Shown: positions 22,196 through 34,592, counted from the first letter of the stretch. The stretch is DNA of 64,000 nucleotides from Antilocapra americana (GCA_007570785.1 ML661885.1:31561339-31625338); one strand, 5' to 3'. The notes: generated from the letters alone by a model not told the origin. Translations and numbers: made by a program.

Positions 22196-23331
22196 TGCCG
22201 GGAGCAGTCAGGATGCCCCCTTGCTCAGATGACAAGGTCACGAGACTAAGAAAGTATTTGCAAAGCTGACTTTCTTTATGGGGCATCCTGGGCTAGCCTC
22301 ACCCTGGTATTTTTCTTGGAAGTTCTGTCCATGCTCGGAACATTAGCTCATCTCAGTAGGTCAGTCACAGTTGGAAAGAATTCGTCCTGAAATAATCCCC
22401 CCAGACCTTATTGACCAGAGGATCCGGGAAGGTGGGTCACCTTCCCCAGGGGCTATGGAGGAATGAAAGGGACATTTAAATGGATTACTACTCATTACTG
22501 GGGAGTTTACCAAGAGTTCTCTGGGGGTCATGGCAAGGCCACCACCAGAAAGGCTCGTACTTGGGTCACCTTTCCACCTCCCATTCCCCTGACCACTTCA
22601 CAAAGGAGGCTCGCTTCCTTGGAGAAATCAGGCTCGATTGAGACTTAGGAATGCTCATAATTGTGGCCAGCATAGTTGGAGATATTTATTGCTTTAGAAT
22701 AATGTAGACATAGGAATTCGTTATAGTAGTTATAAGGTTAATAGGGTCTTATTGCTAAAGCGGTGCTGCTAAACTGTCTCTTTGTCCTCTTTCCTCTTTT
22801 CTCCTAAGAACTGGAGTAGGTTACTAGAATAAACAGTCTCAAGCTTAAGCCCTTCCCTCTAGCTTCTACATAGTTGTACCTGATAAGAGAAATGTGACCT
22901 TTCTACTTAGGTTGATGTACTTATCTTGATTGAATGAAGTATACTGAAGACATTCAAATGGTAATCATACTATTGTTAAATCTAATTACATAGAATTCTG
23001 ACTTCTGCAAAGGGTATGTTTCATGATAGTTTGGGGAATAAACTCAATGATAAGGTTGCTATGGGAGGTAGAAAACAAAAAATTGTATAGAATGATAGGT
23101 GATGTAATGATGTAATGGGGATGTCTTTTGGCTATAAAAACTGTAAACCAACAACAATAAACGAGAGACTTCTCCACCGCAATTTGGAGAGACTTCTCCA
23201 TCACCTCACAAAACTAACAGCAATAAAGAGAGACTGCTCCATCACCACACATCGACTCTGCTCAGTTCTTCTTCCGCCGACGCCACCCATCCCTCAAGAC
23301 CCCCGGACCCTGCCGAGGCTGGACCCCGGCA
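22196..23331 (+). mobile_element. ERV2-type solo LTR (copy 1)
   Basis: A complete 1,136-bp LTR beginning 'TGCCGGGAGC' and ending 'GACCCCGGCA'; the terminal 7 bases are perfect inverted repeats. A perfect 6-bp target-site duplication 'caagac' flanks it (22190-22195, 23332-23337), the size typical of class II (ERVK/betaretrovirus-like) integrations. The U3 carries a TATA box (23133-23139); the R/polyadenylation region has AATAAA at 23156-23161 and again at about 23222-23227. A CpG-rich U5 lies at 23270-23331. No gag, pol or env adjoins it, so it is a solo LTR left by recombination between two LTRs. Copy 1 carries three versions of a 'gagagact(t/g)ctcca' unit in R where copy 2 has one. The subfamily name is not assigned. 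Confidence 0.93.
23133..23139 (+). promoter_or_regulatory. LTR TATA box, copy 1
   Basis: TATAAAA lies ~17-23 bases upstream of the first AATAAA, the normal layout at the U3/R border of an LTR. Promoter activity today is unknown. Confidence 0.7.
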
Positions 23332-23337
23332 CAAGAC

Positions 23338-24899
23338 ATCACAGGAAGCAGGAAAAACATAGGCAAAAGCAAAGAGACAAGGCATTTCAGGCACAATGTG
23401 ATTTGATTATGCAAGAGAATGAAGTCTAAAAAGGGAGATGTGGGAACTGGCACAAGACAAGAAACTGGGATACAGATAATGCTTGTAAGAAGAGCTATAG
23501 TTCTCAAAATTCATTGACCTTGCTTCACTTCCCCAGAAAGACAAGCCTAACTTACACCTTTGTTTCTAAAGCATTCATCAAGAACCCACTTGAGTGTGTG
23601 AGTCAGAAGCTAGGTGACACAAAGCATTCTGTAATAAATAGAAAATGATAATAGTTTTCAAGAATTTTAACCTATCAAAGCATGTATAAGTAATAGAACA
23701 CCAATCCTTTCAATAAAAGGCTGAATGTGATTAATGCCATAATAGGATTATAAAATTCTCCCACTATTTATTAATATCATTCAGAGGAACAAGAAAAAAA
23801 AAGATTACATCTAAATGAACAGACAAGGGGACAGTTTTAAGGAGGGAGTGGCATTTAAGAATACACACAAAAGAAAGGTTGGATCTCAGTGTCTGGAAAT
23901 GTATTTTATAACATCTTTCCATGATTTCAGTGAAACAGCAAAATCTCCTTTCTTCAACAAAATAAAGTCATATAATCTACAAGTATGCAATTTCCAGTAG
24001 AATTTGGTTGGGATTGTTTATATAGTTCAGGTTATCTTTCTCAAAATCCTCTTTAAGAGCCAGCTTTTAATTAAAATGATAATTTGATTGAAATGTCTTC
24101 TAACTTCCTGACATCTAAAGCCTATGCCAAATGCGAAGTCAGCTTGCCGGAAGCTCTGATCTTTCTTGGGCAGGGACAGAGAAGTCTTAACATCCCATTA
24201 AATATTTACCCCTATGTTTTGAAAAAATTAAGACTAAATCACTCAGTACAATTCAAAAACACCTGAAACAATATGTCAGATACATAGATTTGTATTGATA
24301 ATATCTCTGTGATTATTATTAAAATTGAACATCCTGGTGCATGAATTTAAAATGTTAATTGTAAATAAAAATGAAAAGCAAATGTTTACCAAAATGCTCT
24401 TCAGTTTGACTTGAGTGATGTAAAATTTTCAATATAAAAGATGCTAACCAGCAGATAAGGTCATTTTCTGGGCCAAACATACATTATTCAAGAGAATGGC
24501 ACTGGCAGACCATAGTGACCTCAAGAAAGCTGGAAAGTGCAGCCTTGCATACTGCATTCCTAATGTAGGAGTGGAGAAAAAGTAGCCATGATGCTTGATT
24601 CTAGAGGTGTATTTTCCTTAACCTTTGATGCTCTGTTCAATATTAGGGGTTCCATTCTCTAACAATCTCATTTTCCATAGCTTCTTTTGCTCCGAAAATC
24701 TTCAGATAACAAGATATAAAAGATTTTAAAAGTCAAGAAAGGTGGTTGTGCGGTTGTGAGGCTGAAACTCAGCAGGAATTTGGGGAATGCAACAGGATGT
24801 GGTAGGAAAAATACCAGATTTTAAGGACAGAACTGAGTTCTGCCATTTACAGGTACTGTGCAGCCTTTGCAGGCCACCTGACCTTACTAATTACCTTGT
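23338..24899. other. Unassigned 1.6-kb stretch
   Basis: Flank of the LTR. It contains short frames (23815-24000, 24084-24266) without motifs and no repeat I recognise. Confidence 0.4.
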
Positions 24900-25104
24900 T
24901 ATTTTAGTTGATAAGTCATGTCTGACTCTTTGCCACCCATGGACTGTAGACCACCAGCCTCCTCTGTCCACAGAATTTCCCAGGCAGGATACAGGAGTGA
25001 GTTGCCATTTCCTTCTGCAGGGGATCTTCCTGACCCAGGGATCGGACCGGCATCTCTTGCATTGCAGTTAGATTCTTTACCACTGAGCCACCTGGGAAAC
25101 CCTG
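24900..25104 (-). mobile_element. Bov-tA SINE, minus strand
   Basis: Reverse complement with tail 'taagtcatgtctgactcttt', middle 'gggatcttcctgacccaggg' and head 'ccactgagccacctgggaaa'. Nearly full length. Confidence 0.94.
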
Positions 25105-25769
25105 ACTTCACTAAACATTACCATTAAAGTGACTGACAAGACCTCCTCTGAGTTTGGGGGATGGCTGAATTTGGTAAGATATGTGGAATGTCTAGCATAT
25201 CCATTCATGTACCCTAGAGACTAATGTTGCAACTGTATATGGAAATACAGATATAGAAATCACAAGTATGGAGGTAATTTTTGAAAATACAGAAAAATGA
25301 CCTAATTACAAAACTTTATCTTCACTTTTTGATTCTCACTCTGTTTCATTGATCTTTGTTGATCCCCCATTTCCTTCTACAAGATTGCATCTTTAAGGAC
25401 TTTCTCTTGTTTATCATTCTATATCTCAGTTATTTGTCTTTTTTTTGCTCTTTTCTTTATGGTTATCATTAAATATTAGATATGATGGTATTTATGAGAG
25501 TTCCACCCTGGTTCTCCTTCTCTATTTTACCAAATGACTTAATTTGTTCTTATGGATCAACTTATGAATCTTATGGATCAACTTGGACTTTTTGTCAATC
25601 ACTCTAAAATCTTAGCTACTATGATTTATATATTATTTGCAAACATCTAAGTTGTCTTCTAGTTGCTATATGAAATCAAAATCATTATCCTTCCTGCCAA
25701 AACCTAAGCCTCCTTAGCAGTCAACCAAAGTGAAACCTCAGATATTTTATTTTTTCCACTTCTTCACCC
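25105..25769. other. Unassigned sequence
   Basis: AT-rich, no gene. The right part may already be decayed L2. Confidence 0.35.
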
Positions 25770-26760
25770 ACAATATTCAATTCATTACCATGTTCTGTTG
25801 ATTAAATTTTCTAAATTTCTCAGTTCACCTCTTACCATTCTCACTGCTGCCACTCTAGTCATAACCCTCATCTGTCATTTATTCTATCAGAAAATTGTAT
25901 CAATTTATCTCCAAGTATTTAATCATTTTTTTCTTCACTCTCTAGTATTGAAGCCCCTCACCACACATGATCATTGAGCACTCGAAAATACACTGACCTA
26001 GATTTTGAGAACACAATGTGGAGAGGAGAATATAAAGTATCAATTAATAATATTTATATTGATTGCATATCAAAATTATAACATTTGGGACATATTGGGT
26101 TAAATAAAACAAAATTAATTTTATCTGTTTCTTGCTCCTTTAAAAAATTTAAAGTACATATGTGGCTTGCATTCTATTTTTATTAGCTAGCACTGTCTTA
26201 CCCACTTATCCATTTTCTTGTCAGAGTCATCTTTCTCTGATACAAATTGGACTGTGTCATTCCTTGCCTTAATCCTCTTAAATAGGTTTGCAGTATCTTT
26301 GAAGCAAGGCTGCCTTATTGTGCAACTTTATAATACAATGAGAATGGTGCTTCTTTCAGCTTTATCTGTAAAACAAGCTTAAATTCTCCTCCGTGGCTTA
26401 AGAGTCCTCTCAACTTATTTCACCATCTTTATCCCACATTACACCCTGTCCCAACACTGAACCCTGGCCACTTTAACCACACTCGACTACTTCAATTTCC
26501 AAACAATCTATTCACTTTTATGACCTTATACCATTTAATATCCTGTTTCCAAGACTTGGAAATGCCCTTGTCTAAGCAATCACTGACTAATTTTCAAGGT
26601 GCAGTTGAGAACTTAACTCTCTGGAAAGATTTTTCCTTCAAACCTCTTCCCAAAAAGAGCTGATTGCTTTCTTTTGTTCTTAGTAACACTTAGCACATGA
26701 CTGTATTTTGTACATATTACTTGTAAGAATTGGTTTATATTGATGTCTCATATTAGCATA
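25770..26760 (+). mobile_element. L2-like LINE remnant, split by hAT
   Basis: Colinear with the L2 3' region: 'ccatgttctgttgattaaat', 'ctcactgctgccactctagt', then, after a DNA transposon, 'tttggactgtgtcattcc'-type sequence at 26248-26267, 'cttggaaatgcccttgtcta' and 'cacttagcacatgactgtat'. Diverged. Confidence 0.6.
25958..26195. mobile_element. hAT-type nonautonomous DNA transposon
   Basis: 'tcattgagcactcgaaaata', 'aatatttatattgattgcat', 'ttgggacatattgggttaaa' and 'gtacatatgtggcttgcatt' end at 'tagctagcactg'. This order matches a common mammalian hAT-derived MER element whose terminus is CAGTGCTGTCCAATAG-like. It sits inside the L2. Confidence 0.6.
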
Positions 26761-27837
26761 CCAAATGGTTCTGATGAGACTATGATGTATTTGCTAAGCT
26801 CATATTTTTTTCTTCTACCTGCATTTTCTCTCCAGTAGTATAATCCCTCTCCTTTAAAAGAAGACAAAGACACCATTGGGTCCAGAGAAGATACTGGGCA
26901 TTTTGGCTTCAGTTGGAAAACTACATTCTTTGGAAGATAGAAAAATATTGTTACTTTTCATCTAATAATATAAATGATGGCTCCTACTTTTTCAAAAATT
27001 ATAATCTTACTGATATAAAAGTAAGACATGCACTGGAAATACTATTAAAATTATAAAAGTATCTTTAATTAAAGTGGGGATAATATTTTTAAACCACTGG
27101 CTTCCACAATATCCTAAACTAGATAATATCTTGGAGAGTTTCTCTCTCCCAGGGACAGTAGGAAATAACCAGTCAGAACTGCTCTACCTTGTTTCTGGCC
27201 TGCTGAGACATAAATAAAAAGAAGATGCATTAATGAGTAAAAGAGGAATACAAACTGTCTTTAAATAGTTTCCAGACTCCAGGTCATGTGGTTTATAAGG
27301 AAGCAACTAATCCACTATATTTGCCTTTTAGTTTCAGACTGGAAAGATACAAACAAGCATTACCTTCAGCATAGTGCTTGACTAAATGAGAATGGTTCAA
27401 TCAGGACATACAGCTGTTAGTTACTCAAGGATAAGTTGGATTCTCTCACGTTCCTACAAGCTGTTAGGCCCATATCCTTCTGGTCTAATGCTAATTTTTA
27501 AAGCGTTTATTGGATGAGGAAAAAGGCACTGCGAGACTATATTAAATTAGACTTCTTACACTAAGTAAATATACCTGAGAACTCTAACTGGGGTTAAAGA
27601 TAATGATTTAAAATTCTACCATGTGCAAATATATGTTTTATTGAACATTAGAAGATGTGCACTGTCATATGTTATTCTATTAATTATAAAAAATCAATAA
27701 CACATTTAATCAGTGCTTTTTGTATGTCAGATATTAAGCTAGGAATTCTGTGTGTATTATGTCACATGATTATCTGCATGACTTCATGAAATATACAGAT
27801 ATTGATTAGAATTCTTGGACACAAGCGATAAAAACTA
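26761..27837. other. Unassigned sequence
   Basis: No gene or recognised repeat. Confidence 0.4.
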
Positions 27838-28019
27838 CAATTGACCCTTGAACAACCCTGGGGTTAGGGGTACTGATCCCTAGGAGTGAAAAATCCATGT
27901 GTAATTTTAATAGTTGCCTCTCCCTATCTGGAGTTCTTCATCTGTGGATTCAAGCAACCACAGATCATGAAGTACTGTGTATTTATTGAAAAAAACCCAG
28001 CACAGTTTAGGGTCAACTT
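27838..28019. mobile_element. Short Tigger-type DNA transposon
   Basis: Starts after TA with 'caattgacccttgaacaacc' and ends 'tttagggtcaact', giving imperfect terminal inverted repeats of the pogo/Tigger 'cagttgacccttgaacaa' class. Only ~180 bp and no transposase, so nonautonomous. Confidence 0.75.
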
Positions 28020-28084
28020 CATGTTTACTTAATTAAGCAAATAGAAACTTAATAAAGATGTTTTTCTTTTCATCCATTCAGATG

Positions 28085-29155
28085 TGAGGCAGGACTTCCC
28101 CCCTGCTCAGTGGCAATCACTTTCCTAGTGGGAGCAGGATCTGATTCCAAGCTGCTGGAGCAGGAAGCCTGAAGGTCCAGCCCTAGTTGGTTCTGTTCCC
28201 TCTAAGTGTGTGTTTTTCCCTCTTCTGGCACCAGCATGCTTGCCCCACAGCGGAGTAGGGCTGAAGCAAGTGGTCAGCCTTTGGTCCCCTGCAGACTGAG
28301 GTCCAATGTGCTATCTATCCCGGTGCCTACAGCTTTCCAAGTGTGCAAGAGCTCTTGTTCCTCACAGCCAGTACTGCCTCCAGACTCTGCTGTCCCACCC
28401 TGTTGTGGAATCACTCGACAGGGTAGGCAGCGCCCACATGGACTCTCGATGAGTAGATAGGAGTGAGTTGTAGTGAAAGTGGCTTGCTGTTAGAGATCTC
28501 GACTGCTTCAGAGGCACTTCTTGGGTAAACTCCAATAGGATCTGCTGGAATACCCATTCCACCCCAGGACTGGGTCACCTCTGTGTCTCACAGTCAAGTC
28601 TTTGCCCTGTTGTGGCCAGCCCAGATCCAGCAATGAGGAGTGAGTGGGGCCAAAGTGCTCAGGCTGGGGTGTGCAGTGAGGCAGTCGTGAAAATCCCGGG
28701 GGCTACTACATCAGACCTCTCTCTGCCCTGCCTTGGGGCCAAGCCTGCACACTTTCTCATGAGTGGAACCCCCTCTTCCCACAGTCCTTCTGTTAGTCCC
28801 AGTGATTCTCCTACCAGTCAATGGGGCTTGCTTTTCATGAGCAAGACCTTCATGAGTAGGAACCCAGGACTGGGCTGTCCAATTGGTGGCTTAAATGGCT
28901 TACTCTCCAGGGAGCAGGTCATCTTGTGTAATCTCCATTTTCCTCTGAATCCCACCCACCATGGGACACAGGTCTTGACCCAGTCGCTTTTCTTCCATTC
29001 CTGTCTGGTCACATGTGTATCTTATAGTCTTGGTGGTACAGGAGTCCTTCTGCCAGTTTCCAGTTAATTTTCAAAGAGAATTGTTCTACAGGGAGATGGA
29101 TTTTTGAGGTGTTCATGAGGGGAGGGCAGCTCCATGTTCTCTTACTCAGCCGTCT
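28085..29155 (-). mobile_element. Probable L1 5' region (5'UTR), antisense
   Basis: A GC-richer block of about 1.07 kb. Read on the minus strand it begins 'ggatcaagacggctgagtaa', then 'gaacacctcaaaaatccatc' and 'aactggaaactggcagaagg', the pattern of mammalian L1 5' ends (compare 'caagatggcggag'). The rest of the L1 is not adjacent. Plus-strand frames of 84 and 151 codons (28206-28460, 28612-29067) run antisense and show no domain. An unrelated CpG-bearing element is the alternative. Confidence 0.6.
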
Positions 29156-29195
29156 TGATCCAAGGCCCCTTCAGTGGCTTGTCTGATTCCACAAA

Positions 29196-29222
29196 GCAAC
29201 AGCAACAACAACAACAACAACA
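29196..29222. repeat. (AAC)n microsatellite
   Basis: About nine AAC/CAA units with one early interruption (caacagcaacaac). Confidence 0.95.
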
Positions 29223-30118
29223 AAATTATGGCTGAGTTTTTAAAAAGTTGAGATGATAATCAGAAGGCTTTTGGAGGCTCACAAAGATATTGGAAGTTGG
29301 AATAAGTGACTTGAGAATGGACAGGAACTAAGATATCTCCATATTGTTAACTTGCAGGGAACTCTTTCCCTCCTTGGTGGTGATGCCTTCATCTGAAGCG
29401 CTTACTCTTTTGTTAACATGGAACCTCTACATCTTCAACACCTCCTTCATGACTGTTGAAATCTCTGCTTAATTCTTTACCTTATCAGCAAATCCTTTCT
29501 ACTTTGTTTCTTGGGTCCTTGCTCATGCATGAGTAGCTAAGAAGTTAACTTTGAAGATAAACTACAAAAGAAGTGTCTGTCTTGTTTTTCTCCAATTTTT
29601 CCCTTTTATGACACTTTGAATCCTGGCTGTTTTGGCCAAATTGCAGCAAGGTTCAGAATTGAAGCCTTTTATCTTATTTTGTCTGCTTCAAAAACAGGCA
29701 GATGTTTAAGGGGGAAATGGAGGCAACTGTGAGGCTTACCTCAAACTCCTAACTCTTATTCTACGAACCTAGCTCCTTAGTTCTGACTGCCTTGGTTGTT
29801 CTCTGATGCTTCAGTCAGTTTGTCCAGATTTCAAAGATAGTATTTCCAGGAAAATTAGTGTATAGGAAAGTACCCCATTAGAATGAAAAGGTGAAGACCT
29901 TCCAGTAATTGGGTTTTATTTAGAGGTCCTTAAAAAGAAGTAAATAATTCAGACTTACTAATTGGGGTTACACTATGGATGATAGAATCTTTCACCAAAT
30001 AGCAGATATGGGCAGAAAAAAACAGAAAGGAAGTATGGAGAAAGTGTTAAATAATAACTATAGCTCAGAATTTGGTTCCTTTCTCTGGCAGCAAGGTAAG
30101 TCACTCATGTGGATCACG
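29223..30118. other. Unassigned sequence
   Basis: No recognised gene or repeat. The open frame that begins at 29975 owes its length to the microsatellite that follows. Confidence 0.4.
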
Positions 30119-30182
<64 letters not shown>

Positions 30183-30192
30183 CACACACACA
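30119..30192. repeat. Compound (CT)n(CA)n microsatellite
   Basis: (CT)12 at 30119-30142 is followed by (CA)n to 30192 with one AA interruption at about 30166-30169. It is translated as a Leu-Ser/His-Thr run in the 147-codon frame at 29975-30418, which is therefore not a gene. Confidence 0.97.
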
Positions 30193-31531
30193 ATGTGAAG
30201 CAAACATAATGATATACTTTCTGTGTACTCTTCCAGGGTTGCTATGGCAAGTATGGTGTTTTCCACCACTAAACACTTCCTTCAAACATTGTCAGAAAAT
30301 TGAAAATATTCTACTCAACCAAATTTGTGAAGGTAAAGAATTTCATATTTTTCTGCCTAGAATAAAATTGTCATTTTGTGGTTCTTCTAGAATGAATTTT
30401 TATGTGCACTGGTTCTAAGTAATGGAATAGGTTGTATTCTGAGAGAAAGAGTGGAAAAAAAGAAAAACGCCATATTTGATGGCTTATCTGTATTATTTGT
30501 TCTTGCCAGTATCAGTTTAATCAACTTTATTTGGCAGAAGAGAAATTCTAAAGCTCATAGAGCCTGGAAGCAAAGATTTTTGAGCCTCTTTTCCATCGTC
30601 TGATTCATGACCTTGTCTTTATTTTGCTAACTAGATAATACATTTTAAAATATTATGCTTTCTTCAAAACTCAGGCTCCTTCCTCATGTTATCTGTAGTC
30701 TTCCCAACTTAAGTATTATCTTTTTTGGCCAGAATTCTGAACAAAAAATAGAGTAAGTTTGGAAGATTTTATGTATTAAATTTGTCACATACTGAAGAAA
30801 GTTCACAAAGGTCTAGGGGGCAAAAATCTTTTCAAATGGATAACTGTCCCAAAGGTCATAAGGTATATTCATTGCCTTTAAACTAATTAGATTGAAAAGC
30901 TTGATTCAGCAAATGCAGTTTACTTGCTACAAACCACATTTGACCTCCTCCATGTTTAGAAATGATTTCCATTACTTGTGACATTAGTATGATTCTTCTA
31001 AAACTTTTCATTGATGTTAAGAGGGCAAACATTCAACCCTGAAGATGACCTATTGTACATCTCTCTACAGTCATTAGGAAATGCATAAAATTCCTGAGTG
31101 CTTTACTTACCTTTAAACTTGCTTTTGTAAATGGGAGTATTTCTCTTTCTTAGTATCTAATGAGTGTGCTTTCCAACCCTGGAGACAGACACCATTGTGA
31201 ATGTCAGAAGTAAAGAGAATATGTTTCTTAATTTAATTTACTTTATAATTTTAAACAAAAGTCACACAGTGTATAAGCTATGTGGAAACTTGAAGTCCAG
31301 TTAATCCAATAGTTAGCCATCAAAACTAATTTTTTTAACACTACATGGATCTAATTTATCATAAAGATGTGATTAGAAGCAGATTTAAAAACAAAGGAGA
31401 TTTTAAAAAAGGGGGCGGGGAGTGAATGAATAAATTTGTTTTAATATGTGTGTGTGTGTGTTCTTTAGCTATTTTATTTTATCGCAGATCAAAGTCCAAC
31501 ATATTACACAAACTGTGGAAAGTTATAATAT
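30193..31531. other. Unassigned; short (TG)n at 31446-31461
   Basis: No gene or recognised interspersed repeat. A run of about eight TG units is at 31446-31461, and a G-rich patch 'gggggcgggg' at about 31411-31420. Confidence 0.4.
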
Positions 31532-32126
31532 TGTCAACTTAAAATATTGCACAATGTGAAAGTTGCAGGTTAAGCTTTATTTGGGGTGAAATGAGGACTT
31601 CAGCCTGGGAGACAGCAACTGAGAAGCTGCTCAAAGAAATAGTGGGAGAAGGTCAATGTATATGTGATTTTGATGAAGGGGGAGTTCATGCAATCAAGCA
31701 CTTTTTTCTGGCAGACGATTTCTGCTAGTCATGAAGAACAGACCACTATGAAGTAATTTAGTGTTTTCTTAGATATGAGGAGATGCAAGAATTGGGCTCA
31801 TAAAATCAGTTCCTGAAAATATTTATCTATCTGAAGACCTGTGCTGCCAAGTTTTTTTAGAGCACGGAGTGCCTCATTTCTGGTCTCCAGCCTGATCTCC
31901 CTTCAGGGGGTGTTGAAGGTCAGCAGCTGCAGCAGCACAGCTTATTTAATCATTGTAGAAGTAGACAGTTAAGTGCCCATGGTAAGTGCCAGTTTGTAGT
32001 GGACAGTATATTAGGAGAACACAAATCATGCAAGGTGCTTGGCTGGCTCACACTGATCCCCTCTTCTCTACAAACAGCCGGATAATTTCAGAGAACCATC
32101 ACTGTTAGCACAAATTTCTGTGCCTG
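31532..32126 (-). mobile_element. ERVL/MaLR-like LTR, antisense
   Basis: 'gcaggttaagctttatttgg', 'gaggacttcagcctgggaga', 'gatatgaggagatgcaagaa' and 'gtgttgaaggtcagcagctg' follow a common mammalian LTR in antisense. The complement of 'ctttattt' near 31575 is its AATAAA signal. Family assignment is by recall only. Confidence 0.62.
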
Positions 32127-32924
32127 TTGTACAGTGAGGTCAAACAGACCAAGATATCAGAATTTGGAGCCCAGAAAGGTTTATTGCAGGACCCTGCTAG
32201 GAGGTAGGTGGCTATTGCCCTAAAAAGCTCCAAGCTCCCCATAGGGTTTCAGCAAAGCAGTTTTAAACGCCAGGGAATGGAGGGGGGTTGTAAGGTGTGT
32301 GATCAGCTTGTGCACAAGTCTCTGATTGGGTGATGGTGAGGTAACAGGGTGCTGTCACAGGGGTTAACAGTTCTCAGGCTCCATGGGGCCCTGGGGGGTA
32401 CGTGCTCATGGATATCGAGTAGTTAGCTTTGTCCATGTGGTGGAGGGGTAGAGGGTTCACATCTGTAAAACAACTCAGGAGATGTGCAACAAATACTGTT
32501 ATCCAGGTACTTAAGAGTGGAGCTAAAGCAGAGAATACAAGAGAAAGCCTGTCCTGGGAAGGCCCTGTAGGATCCTGCTCAGTTTCACCAAGTCTACCCT
32601 GGAAATCCACAGATACTTGTTTGATACAGGCCAAGTTGATACCCTACTCCTTTGGGAATTTAAACTTCAGTGGACCTGAAATTGACCTAAAGTCACTGAC
32701 ACAGAGTCTCCTGCACTCAAGGAAGAAAAAGCCCCTGAAATCCTACTATTCTAGTATGAAAGGAGCCCTAAGACTTAGTTATTATCTGTTCCCTTAATTC
32801 TATTAGCTACTCCAATATATTTCCAACAAATTATTTACTCCAAAGCTTTGTGTGCAGCCAGAAGCAATTCAACTCTGAAACTAATACAAGTATCACAAGA
32901 TGTTTTCCTCTTCACCTACAATCA
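32127..32924 (-). mobile_element. Second LTR of another family, antisense
   Basis: 'cccagaaaggtttattgcag', 'agggtttcagcaaagcagtt', 'tgcacaagtctctgattggg' and 'ttccaacaaattatttactc' follow a widespread mammalian LTR. It abuts the preceding LTR and stops where a SINE begins at 32925. Two frames of 86 and 122 codons (32374-32634 minus, 32429-32797 plus) lie inside and have no retroviral motif. Confidence 0.6.
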
Positions 32925-33137
32925 TGTTGTTGTTTAGTCACTAAGTTGTATCTGACTCTTTTGCGACCCCATGGACTTGTAACCCACCAGGCTCCTCTGC
33001 CCATGCTATTTCCCAGGTAAGAATACTGGAGTGGGTTGCCATTTCCTCCTCCAGGGGATCTTCCCAACCCAAGGATTGAACCCAAGTCTCCTGCATTTTT
33101 AGGTGGACTCTTTACCACTGAGCCACCAGGGAAGCTC
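32925..33137 (-). mobile_element. Bov-tA SINE, minus strand
   Basis: Tail 'ttagtcactaagttgtatct', middle 'gtttgccatttcctcc'-type block at 33038-33053, head 'ccactgagccaccagggaag'. It follows the LTR end directly; 'caatcatg' and 'cattcatg' on the flanks may be a mutated target-site duplication. Confidence 0.93.
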
Positions 33138-33167
33138 CTACTCTCATTCATGTGATTAAAAAACAAA

Positions 33168-33655
33168 AATTCAACCTAATGAATTTGAAGATCCAATTGG
33201 CTTTATTCAATAATTCATGAATGGGGCAGCATCCCTTCTAGGAAGTAGAAGGACCCTGCAAGGAACCGTACAAAATTAAGAGCTTTTATAAAAGGGCTTA
33301 TGTCAAGGCAGCCATTAACAAAAGGAAAAAAGAAGGGATTATTTTTTTAGGTCAGGACATCTTATTTGGCAGAGGGATGGGAAAAGAACAGCATGGGTTT
33401 TGTGCCCATTGTCTCTCCTTCCTTCAGGGAGTAGAGAGGACAAAATACTCCACAGGACAGATTACCTCACTGGTGCAGACCAGAAAATTCCAAACTAGTC
33501 CATGAAGATTACACTTCTGGTGGAGATTGAAACTGCAGTTGAGTTAGGTATATAAAATCTATGCTTGGTAACATGAGCTTTAACACAGGTGACATCATCT
33601 TGGGACTACGGTTTCTCTCTTTAACAGTTCTTCCTATTTGGTCAGACTCTCAGCC
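33168..33655 (-). mobile_element. ERVL-like LTR, antisense
   Basis: 'gatccaattggctttattca', 'ataattcatgaatggggcag', 'catcccttctaggaagtaga' and 'gtgcagaccagaaaattcca' follow a mammalian LTR in antisense. The complement of 'ctttatt' at about 33202 supplies AATAAA. Confidence 0.62.
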
Positions 33656-33974
33656 TAACTGAGAGATGCGATCAAAGTTTAAGTCAATGTCACTCTCAGC
33701 TCTGACTTTTCAGTTTTGTTGATTTTTGATGCGTTATCCATAGGTCACGATGCTTCTGCTAAATTCCCATGGCATTCACAGGTTATAGTTCCAGGTTTAT
33801 AATCCTTAAGTCGGTTACTGTCTTTGCTTCTTTTCCCATGTTCCAGACCTTTTCCCTGCTGGTCAGCAGCTGTGAGCATGCACTTAAGCTGTTGAGAGGA
33901 TACAGTGCTCTAAAGGATTATTGTGATTACAATAAGCAGGATTTGGGGAAGTAAAAAAAATGTTTTTCTACTTT

Positions 33975-34440
33975 TCTAGGTTCTTCTAGCTGGTCTAAGA
34001 ATTAAATTGACATAAGACACATTAACGAAGAAATTAAAGTTTAATCAAATGTATACTTGGGAGAGACTCAGGAAAACTGAGTATCTCACCAAAATGGCAA
34101 AGACTTCACCTTATATACCAACTTCAGGTAAAGACTAAAGAGGATGTTGAGGGTATCGGTTTGCGACTTCAGATGGGAGGAAAACAATTCACATGGAGAT
34201 ACAAAAGCAAACATCTGCTAAACAAATATTTGCTGGGCCATACAGAGAAGAGGGGACACAGAGAAGGATTCTAACAAACTAACTGTGCTAGGTTTCTTCC
34301 TGTCCACCATGCCTAGTATTTGTTCTACTATAGTTTCCTAGTATGAATGGGCCCTCTTTATCCATTTAAGCGGTTAATGGGAAGATCGAAGGGTCTTCCT
34401 GAGTCTTTTGGACTGTGATTGTTCTCAGCTCAAAACAATC
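33975..34440 (-). mobile_element. LTR-like repeat, antisense
   Basis: 'gaattaaattgacataagac', 'ttgggagagactcaggaaaa' and 'aaaatggcaaagacttcacc' match the antisense of an old LTR. Divergence is high and the ends are unclear. Confidence 0.5.
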
Positions 34441-34487
34441 TACGTATCAAAAATAAAAAACGCTCACCGACAAGTAATGCCCAAAAT

Positions 34488-34592
34488 TTGAAATATCTTT
34501 CTAGTTGCTGCATGGGATGCTGTCTGATTCATGAATCATTGAGTAAAGACTATTAGACCTTCAAATTTATTTGATTTTTTTAACACCTGCAT
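34488..34592 (+). mobile_element. LTR fragment, sense copy of the 33.2-kb family
   Basis: 'catgggatgctgtctgattc', 'atgaatcattgagtaaagac' and 'ttcaaatttatttg' read as the complement of the start of the LTR at 33168. This is a partial copy in the opposite orientation. Confidence 0.55.

Noticed and set aside
28612..29067. 151-codon open frame as a gene
   Set aside because: It lies antisense in a block that looks like an L1 5' region; no recognisable domain or splice context.
30119..30192. Regular repeats as a CRISPR-like or minisatellite array
   Set aside because: Simple dinucleotide repeats without spacers; eukaryotic context.
29975..30418. 147-codon open frame as a gene
   Set aside because: Its length depends on translated (CT)n(CA)n repeats; no domain on either side.
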